In this document: piece by piece, positions 1-6,600 of the stretch
Position numbering within the stretch: position 1 is the stretch's first letter
Layout: each line of letters opens with the position of its first letter
DNA from: JBCBEX01 sp038528235
GTDB taxonomy: Bacteria; Bacteroidota; Rhodothermia; Rhodothermales; Rubricoccaceae
DNA length: 35,947 bases
Direction: 5' to 3'
NCBI GenBank assembly: GCA_038528235.1
Contig: JBCBEX010000040.1
Coordinates: 1-35,947, forward strand
Program-made: the position numbers and the translations under genes
The notes under the pieces: generated by a model
Told to the model about the DNA's origin: nothing
Databases searched by the model: none
The model's input: only the letters and a program-made list of their open reading frames with translations

Positions 1-1594
1 GCGCGACGGCATCCGGCTTCTGCGTGACCTGCTGCTCGAAGAGGTCAGGAAGCGTTGCCGGAGACGTGGGCTCGACGACAGGCTGTGCCCCTTCGATGCT
101 CCATCCCGACGGCGGCAGCTTGGCGGCCGGTATCTCGGCCACGACGCGATCTGGATCGGCCACGCACGCCTCCAACAGCGTGAGGAACGAGTCCGCCATG
201 GACTGGATCGTCGCCTCGTCGAAGAGCGCCCGGCTGTACTCGAACACGCCCTGGACCTGCCCATCGCGGTGGTAGAGCGCCAGCGTAAGGTCGAACTTCG
301 CCGTGCCGGTGTTAACGCCCTGCTGCTCGCTCGCCAGGCGCAGGGACGGGGCCACCTCGTCGTAGGTCCCGCCCGGTGTAGACCCGTGCTGGCCGTACGA
401 AAAGACCACCTGAAAGAGCGGGTGGCGACTCAAGTCGCGCTCCACGCCGAGCAGGTCGACGAGCCGGTCGAAGGGGACGTCCTGATGGGCATCGGCTTCG
501 AGCATCGTCGTGCGGACGACCTGGACGAGGTCGCGGAACGTCGCGGTGGGATCGGTTCGGCACCGGAGCACCAGGGTGTTCACGAAGAAGCCGATCAAGC
601 CCTCGATCTCGCCTCGGGTGCGTCCCGAGACGGGCGTGCCCACGGTGATGTCGTCTTGCTCGGACCAGCGGCTCAGCATCGCCACGAACACGGCCAGGAA
701 CCCCACGAAGGGCGTGGCTCCCGAACGGGACACGAGGGACGCGAGCGACGCCGAGAGCGTGGCAGGGATCTCAATCGGCACCCACCCACCTTCGAACTGC
801 TGCACGGGCGGACGCGGCCGGTCCGTGGGCAGAGCCAGCAGCGGCGCGGCACCTTCCAACTGCGTTTGCCAGTACTGCTCCTGGCGCGCGGTCTCGCCGA
901 GCCGGTCCTGCCGTTGCCAGACGGCATAGTCGGCATACTGCACCGCCAACTCGGGCAGCCGCTGGTGCGGCAGTCCCACATGCTTGCGATACCCGCCGAT
1001 CACTTCGCGGAGCAGCAACTCCATCGACCACCCGTCCGAGGCGATGTGGTGCATCGTCACGAGAAGCTGCCACGCCTGCGGGCCCTCCTGCAGCAGGCAC
1101 GCGCGCAGGGGCACGTCGGTCTCCAGGCGGAAGCAATGGTGCGCCTCGGCCTGCTCCCAGCGCTGCGCCTCCTCCGTGCGTTGCGACCCCGGCAGCGCCT
1201 GGATGTCGACGTGCGCGAGCGGCACGGAGGCGTCGGGGGCTACGACCTGCTGAGGCCGTCCTTCGTCGTCTTCCGAGAACGTGGTTCGGAGCGTCTCGTG
1301 CCTCGCTACGACGGCCTGCAGGCTGCGCTCAAGTGCGGCCACGTCGAGGTCGCCGACCAACCGGACATTCAGCGGCAGGTTGTAGGCCGGGTTCGCCGGA
1401 TCAAGCCGGTAGAGAAACCAGAGGCGCTGCTGGGCGAAGGACAGCGGAAACCCCTGCCCTTCCACTCTCTGCTGCCGGACGATGCTCGTATCGGCCTCGC
1501 GTCCTTGAGCGGCCTGACGCTGCCGCGCCCGAAGCACGAGCAGAGCGCGCTGTCGGTCCGTCAGTTCGTCAATCTTGACCTGGTTCTGTATCAT
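1..1594 (-). CDS. NRPS-4, partial: LCL-type condensation domain entering an adenylation domain (runs off left edge)
   Basis: This is the start of a nonribosomal peptide synthetase; 531 codons are visible before the left edge. After a short N-terminal helix (about residues 5-30, IDELTDRQRALLVLRARQ), the condensation domain opens with LSFAQQRLWFLYRLDP. It carries the intact catalytic motif HHIASDGWS with His182, and LIGFFVNTLVLR further on. This is the pattern of a normal C domain that joins an upstream aminoacyl or peptidyl donor to its own amino acid. The last visible residues (LFEQQVTQKPDAVA) are the typical beginning of an A domain, so an A and probably a T domain lie to the left. The ATG at 1592-1594 is the first possible start, because a TGA lies in frame 12 bases upstream. 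The 80-base gap to the preceding C-T gene holds an inverted repeat right before this start. Confidence 0.93.
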   Translation of the reverse strand, partial: MIQNQVKIDELTDRQRALLVLRARQRQAAQGREADTSIVRQQRVEGQGFPLSFAQQRLWFLYRLDPANPAYNLPLNVRLVGDLDVAALERSLQAVVARHETLRTTFSEDDEGRPQQVVAPDASVPLAHVDIQALPGSQRTEEAQRWEQAEAHHCFRLETDVPLRACLLQEGPQAWQLLVTMHHIASDGWSMELLLREVIGGYRKHVGLPHQRLPELAVQYADYAVWQRQDRLGETARQEQYWQTQLEGAAPLLALPTDRPRPPVQQFEGGWVPIEIPATLSASLASLVSRSGATPFVGFLAVFVAMLSRWSEQDDITVGTPVSGRTRGEIEGLIGFFVNTLVLRCRTDPTATFRDLVQVVRTTMLEADAHQDVPFDRLVDLLGVERDLSRHPLFQVVFSYGQHGSTPGGTYDEVAPSLRLASEQQGVNTGTAKFDLTLALYHRDGQVQGVFEYSRALFDEATIQSMADSFLTLLEACVADPDRVVAEIPAAKLPPSGWSIEGAQPVVEPTSPATLPDLFEQQVTQKPDAVA

Positions 1595-1598
1595 CCTG

Positions 1599-1615
1599 GC
1601 AGGATGTCATCCTGC
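1599..1615 (-). promoter_or_regulatory. Inverted repeat just upstream of the NRPS-4 start codon
   Basis: Two perfect 8-base arms, GCAGGATG and CATCCTGC, flank one base and end four bases before the ATG of the partial NRPS-4 gene. As RNA it could form a 6-bp stem with a 5-base loop. The same CAGGATGA word recurs across the start codon. It lies in the longest intergenic gap of the window, so it could be an operator or a translation-controlling hairpin. Position and symmetry are seen directly; any function is inference. Confidence 0.35.
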
Positions 1616-1674
1616 TCATTGGTCAAAGCAGGTGGGCGATTGGGTGGTAGCATGGCTGGGGCGCGCTTCGCAGG

Positions 1675-3588
1675 CTAGACGAGGGTGGGCCCACTGCGGA
1701 GTGCTCCGTTTTCTTCTTCCAACAGGGCCGCGACTTCCTCGTCCGTCAATCCGTCCAGTTCGCTCAGGGCGTCGGCCAGCTCTGTGTCAGACAGGGAGCC
1801 GAGAAGGAGGTCTTCGACGGCCGCCGCGAGGCCCCGCACGGTTGGCTGGTCGAACACGGTCGCGAGCGGCACGTCCACACCGAAGACGGTGCGGATGCGT
1901 GAGACGAGGACCGTTCCCACCAGGCTGTGCCCCCCGAGCAGGAAGAAGTCGTCATCGACCCCCACCTGGTCCAAGTCCAGCAGCTCTTCCCAGATCTCGG
2001 CGAGCTGTCCCTGGATGGGCGTCTCGGGTGCCGCAAACGAGGCCTTGGTCGCTCCCTTCGTCTCGGACGGCGGAAGCGGGCGCTCCGCGGTGGCGCACCA
2101 CGCCACGAACGCCGGTGGGGTCTCCAACGCACCGATCGAACGCTCCGGGGCCTCGACCAGCTGGGTGAGCAGAGACACGTAGGCCTCGGCCAGCAGGGTC
2201 ATGGTCGAGGGCCTGTAGAGGTCGAGGTCGTAGGTAAGCGTCAGTTCCAGGCCCGACGCCGTCTCGACCACGCAGAAGTAGAGGTCGAGCGGGGTCGTGT
2301 TGTCGGCGTTGCGCTCCATCACCTCGACGCTCAGGTCGGGAAGCGTGAGCTTCTCGCGCGACGCGCTCATGTAGTTGAACGCGACCGGGATGACCCGCCC
2401 CGAGCCGGCTGGCACGCCGGTTCTCTTCGGATGGAGCAGTTCGTGGAGCGGCACGTCGGCGTGCTCGTGCACGGCCAGCATCGCCTCGTGCACGTGCCGG
2501 ACGAACGCAAAGCCAGGTTTCTCCCCTGCCACGTCCGCGCGTATCAGCAGGTCGCTGGCGAGCATGCCAATCAGGGTCTCGGTGCCGGGGCGGCTCCGGT
2601 TGGCCATCGGATAGCCGAGGACGAAGCGCTCGTTGCCTGCCATGCGGGCCGCGACAAGCTCGAACACCCCCAGAAGCACGGCTACCAGCGAGACCTGCAT
2701 CTCCTGGGCGAGCGTCCGAGCCGCGGCCGCGACGCCGTCGGGGATGGGATGTACAAGTTCGCGGCCCACCGCCATCGGCACGCGGGGCCGAGGCAAGTCG
2801 GTGGGCAGCGCCAAGGTGAGCTCGACCCCGTCCAGCGTGTCCTCCCAGAACGCCGTCTGCTTCTCCACCACGTCGGTGGTGAGTCGTTCGTGTTCCCAGG
2901 CGGCGTAGTCATCGAACTGGATTCGAAGCGGAGGGAGCCCCACCCCAGCTCCTCGGCGGAGCGAGTCATAGACGGTGCCCAGCTCGCTCAAGAAGCGCTG
3001 CTGCGAGGCATGGTCGAAGGCCAGGTGATGGAAGACCGGGAGGAACACCCAGGAGGTGGCTCCTACGCGAAGGAGCGTTGCCCGCATCGGAGGCTCCGAG
3101 GTTAGCTCGAAGGGCCGTTCGAGCTCTACTCGAATGTACTCCTGCACCGTTGCGTCTATGTTCGCAGCGTCTATGTCCTCACCGTTGCCCGTGAGGTCGA
3201 CGCGGGTGAACGCCATCGGGCACGTCGCGTGAACGGCGAGGTGCGGAACGTCCCCGTCGGAGACGACCGTAGCCCTGAGGATGTTGTGCCGCTCCTGGAT
3301 AGCTCGCACACACCGCTCCAGCACGTCCGGGTCCAGCGGCCCTTCGATGCGGAGGGGCGTGAGCACGTTGTTGCCCGCATTGTCTGGACTCAGCAGTTCC
3401 CGAAACCAGATGCGCTGCTGTCCGGCCGTCAGCGGCACAGGACCTGTGGCGGACCTGCGCGGAATCTGCGCCGTCGAGGCGCTGCGCGTCCGTGCGGGCG
3501 CTTGCTGCTGAGCCGCGAGCAGTCGGCTCGACAGCGCAGCGAGGTCTTTCGGGTCGATGTGGCCCAGACGATGTGAGAGGTCACCCAT
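1675..3588 (-). CDS. Free-standing C-T (condensation-thiolation) NRPS protein without an A domain
   Basis: This 637-residue protein has a condensation domain (about residues 50-480, starting PLTAGQQRIWFRELLSPD) and a carrier domain (about 525-600). The C-domain motif reads HHLAFDHAS (His187, His188, Asp192), so the catalytic second His and the Asp are kept, but the usual Gly after Asp is His193. The carrier Ser is Ser555 in LGGHSLV. There is no adenylation domain between them: residues 480-525 are only a linker. The carrier must therefore be loaded by an A domain elsewhere, or the protein condenses without adding a residue. The C-terminus is an acidic helix (LSDTELADALSELDG, then LTDEEVAALLEEEN), typical of a docking tail. 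The gene follows the PKS gene by 57 bases, and AAGGA sits five bases before the ATG at 3588. Confidence 0.9.
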   Translation of the reverse strand: MGDLSHRLGHIDPKDLAALSSRLLAAQQQAPARTRSASTAQIPRRSATGPVPLTAGQQRIWFRELLSPDNAGNNVLTPLRIEGPLDPDVLERCVRAIQERHNILRATVVSDGDVPHLAVHATCPMAFTRVDLTGNGEDIDAANIDATVQEYIRVELERPFELTSEPPMRATLLRVGATSWVFLPVFHHLAFDHASQQRFLSELGTVYDSLRRGAGVGLPPLRIQFDDYAAWEHERLTTDVVEKQTAFWEDTLDGVELTLALPTDLPRPRVPMAVGRELVHPIPDGVAAAARTLAQEMQVSLVAVLLGVFELVAARMAGNERFVLGYPMANRSRPGTETLIGMLASDLLIRADVAGEKPGFAFVRHVHEAMLAVHEHADVPLHELLHPKRTGVPAGSGRVIPVAFNYMSASREKLTLPDLSVEVMERNADNTTPLDLYFCVVETASGLELTLTYDLDLYRPSTMTLLAEAYVSLLTQLVEAPERSIGALETPPAFVAWCATAERPLPPSETKGATKASFAAPETPIQGQLAEIWEELLDLDQVGVDDDFFLLGGHSLVGTVLVSRIRTVFGVDVPLATVFDQPTVRGLAAAVEDLLLGSLSDTELADALSELDGLTDEEVAALLEEENGALRSGPTLV

Positions 3589-3593
3589 GGAAG

Positions 3594-3598
3594 TCCTT
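3594..3598 (-). promoter_or_regulatory. Shine-Dalgarno site of the C-T gene
   Basis: AAGGA lies five bases upstream of the ATG at 3588-3586 on the minus strand. It is one of the few clear ribosome binding sites in the window and supports the chosen start, which is consistent with this gene being translated independently after a 57-base gap rather than by stop/start overlap. Confidence 0.6.
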
Positions 3599-3618
3599 CG
3601 GGCTCAGTGCAGAATGGC

Positions 3619-3638
3619 TGGCCTGGTACACCAGGCCA
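3619..3638 (-). repeat. Perfect hairpin between the PKS gene and the C-T gene
   Basis: The arms TGGCCTGG and CCAGGCCA (8 bp, perfect) flank a 4-base loop, starting a few bases after the PKS stop codon (3646-3648). No run of U follows on the transcribed strand, so it does not look like a full intrinsic terminator. It may be an attenuator, an RNA processing or stability element, or a partial terminator that lowers expression of the genes to the left. Confidence 0.45.
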
Positions 3639-3645
3639 CGTTGGA

Positions 3646-6600
3646 TTAGTCGTGGAGCACGCCGTTCGTAGCGAAGTCGGCGCCCTCGACCTCGGCCAGG
3701 CCGTCGTACCCCATCTGCTTCAGCTGACGGGCGACGATCTCGGGCGCGAGTTGGGCGATGCTGGCGTGCTCGAACAGCGCTCGCAGCGGCAGTTCGATGC
3801 CGTAGGCGACGCCGAGGCGCGTCACCAGCTGGGACGCGAGCAAGGAGTCGCCACCGAGCTCGAAGAAGCTGTCGTGGATCCCGATCTGCTCGACGTGCAG
3901 GGTCTCCTGCCAGGCTTCCGCGAGCGCCTCCTCTAGTTCGCTTCGCGGTGGCTCGTAGCGGGTGGCCAGCTGTGGACGCTGGTGGAGCGAGTGGGCCGGT
4001 GCCGACAGGCGCTCGACGAGGTGGCTCGCTGTGAGGGCCGACGTGCGCGTCTCGAAGCGCTCCAAGGGTTCGATCGAGACGGCGACCTGGGGCCCGACGG
4101 CGCTTCCCAGGATCCGAGCAAACGCTTCGGCCCCGAGCTCCGGTCGGATGCCGTCGCCTTCTGTTGCCTGGAACGCTGCTGGTTGGCTCGGTTGGAACTC
4201 GGCCGCACCCAGGGCCTCGATCTTCCGCACCGTGTATCCATTCAGTCGCGCGCAGACGCTGCCCGTTTCGTCCATCACGAGCACGTCTCCGCAGAGCACC
4301 GCGTCGGACGCGCTGCGGTCGTGGACGCGGACGTGGCTGTAACAGACCGCCGGCAGCGGCGCAAACACCTCGACCGACTCGTACTCCAGCGGGAGGTATG
4401 TCCCCGTTCCTGCTGCACGCAGCAAGCCCGTCGCCACGTCGAGCAGCGCTGGGTGCATGTCGTAGTGGTCGACATCGGCTGCGAACGCTTCGGCGAGTTC
4501 GAGGCGAGCGAGCAGTGCGCCTTCGCCGTGCCACAGCTCTTGGATGAGGCCGCGCCACCGGGGCCCGAGGCCCAACCCTTCGTCGTCCGTTTCGACGTAG
4601 TCCGCTTGTTCATACGATGCTTTGATCGCGTCGAGGTCGAGATCGTCTGGCCGCCCTGCGCCTTCGACGACGACCGCTTTCGTCACGGGGCTGTGCTCGT
4701 CGCCGGCTTCGTAGAGCGTGACTTCGGTGGTATTGTCTTCTCGGCGCGAAACCCGCACCTCGATGGACGTGCTGGTCCCGTCCTCTACGATGAGCGGCCG
4801 GAGGAACTGAACGGCGCGCAGCATGGTGGCTGGGCTCTCTGCCCACGTCGTTGCCGCGGCGTTCATCAGGCCAACCATCGCGGTTCCCGGCAGCATGCCG
4901 CCGCCTGCCACCCGATGCTCGTCCAGAGGCCACTGCGTCGATGGGTCCAGCGTACCCGTCAGTATCAGTTCTTCTGCGCTTTCCAGCTTCACTTCGCTCA
5001 GGAGCGGATGCATACCGCTCGCCTGGCCGTTGCTCGCCGGTTCTTCGAGGAGGGCGCGCACCCGCGGCGACACGACGGCATGAGCCGCCTGCCCCACTTC
5101 TGCCCATCCGCCCCAGTTGATCGTGACCGTGCGATGCGGGCTCGCATAGGCCCAGGCATCCAGGACCGCATTCGCGGCGCTATGATCCACCGTCCCAATC
5201 CCTCCAAAGAGCGCGTGCAGGGACGAACACAGCACCACAAAGTCGAGGTCGCATTCTGCCAAGGCCGCTTCGAGGGCATAGGTGCCCAGCACCTTCGGGG
5301 CTAAGACGCCGGCCGCCGCCTCGCGCGTCTTCACCTGGATGAGTCCGGTGGGCGCTACGCCAGCCGCGTGGATCACTCCACGAAGGGTAGTCTCGTGTTC
5401 GTCAACGAGTGCCGCCAGTGAATGTGCATCTGTTACATCGACGGGGCGCACGTCCACGGTCACCCCTGCGGAGCGCCACGTGGCAATACGTCGCGCTGTG
5501 TTGGTATGGGCGTCGCGAAGACCGTCTTCGGAGGCCGAGCGGCTCGCCAGAATGAGATGCTTCGCCCCTGCCTGAACCAGGCGTTCGGCGAAGGCCAGGC
5601 CCAGTCCTCCGAACCCTCCGGTGATGATGTAGGCGCCGTCTCCATCTACGCTCTCCTCCCAGCGCTCGGTGTTCTGTTCGGGAAGGGGCTGTGCGGAGAA
5701 CTCAAGCACCCAGCGCCTTCCGTTGCGGTAGGCTACCGTGTGATGGTCGAGGTCGGCCTCGGCGCACTCACGCACGATGGCTGCACTCAGCGAGGAAACG
5801 TCGCGCGCGTCGGCATCGACATCCAGGCTGATGCTCTCGAATCCTTCGATCTCTTGAGGAGCCACGCGGCATGGCCCGAGCAACGCGGCGCGCGCTGGCA
5901 TGAGGGACTCCGCTCCGGTGACGGACTGCACCCGATCCGAGACGACTGCCAGACGAGGCACCGCCCCGCCGTAGTCGCTCCAGGCTTGCAAGAGGGCCAG
6001 CAGGCTGTAGAAGCTCGCGTCCAAAGTCTGTTCGATCTCACGCGGATCGGACGTCGGCGCAGATCGAAGCGAGCCGTGTTCGGGCTGCGACGCCCCGCCC
6101 AGGTTCAGCAGGTGAACGACCCGGGTCGGCGACATGCCGCGCTCCGCTAGGTCACCCAACATCCGCGCGTAGTCACCAGACTCGGTCAACCGTGCTGTGT
6201 ACGAGACTTGTGCTCCCGCCATCGAGCGTTCCTCGACCGCGTAGCCGTCCCCGCTTGCCACCTCGGCCCACGAGGCGCCCATGGCCTCCAGCCTGCCGCG
6301 TACGGCGTCTGCCAGCGCTTGCTCTCCCTTTCGAGGGGCCACAAGTAGCCAGGTCGCGTCTGATGCGTGCTTTTCGTCGTGGGCTGCAAGCAGCGGCGTC
6401 TGGCGCCACGTAGGCACGTAGAACCAATCGTCCAGGGAACGTTGAGCGTGCTCCTCCGCCGTCCTTTCCCGACTTTGTGTGGCCGTTTCCGCGGCCATCG
6501 GGAGGGCATAGCGCGTGCGCTCGAATGGATAGGTGGGGAGCGGTACGCGGCGGCGCTCGCGTCCCTCGTGGTACCCCGCCCAGTCGATCTCGGCGCCCCC

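Noticed and set aside
269..1678. Long open frame on the plus strand (469 codons)
   Set aside because: It lies opposite the NRPS-4 condensation domain, has the Arg/Gly/His-rich look of a GC-driven antisense frame, and shows no family motif.
1927..3105. Long plus-strand open frame opposite the C-T gene
   Set aside because: Antisense shadow of a well-supported NRPS gene; no recognisable domain.
3619..3638. Intrinsic terminator after the PKS gene
   Set aside because: The hairpin is perfect, but no U run follows on the transcribed strand, so I list it only as a hairpin.
3982..5304. Long plus-strand open frame opposite the PKS gene
   Set aside because: Antisense shadow; the minus strand encodes clear DH and KR motifs here.
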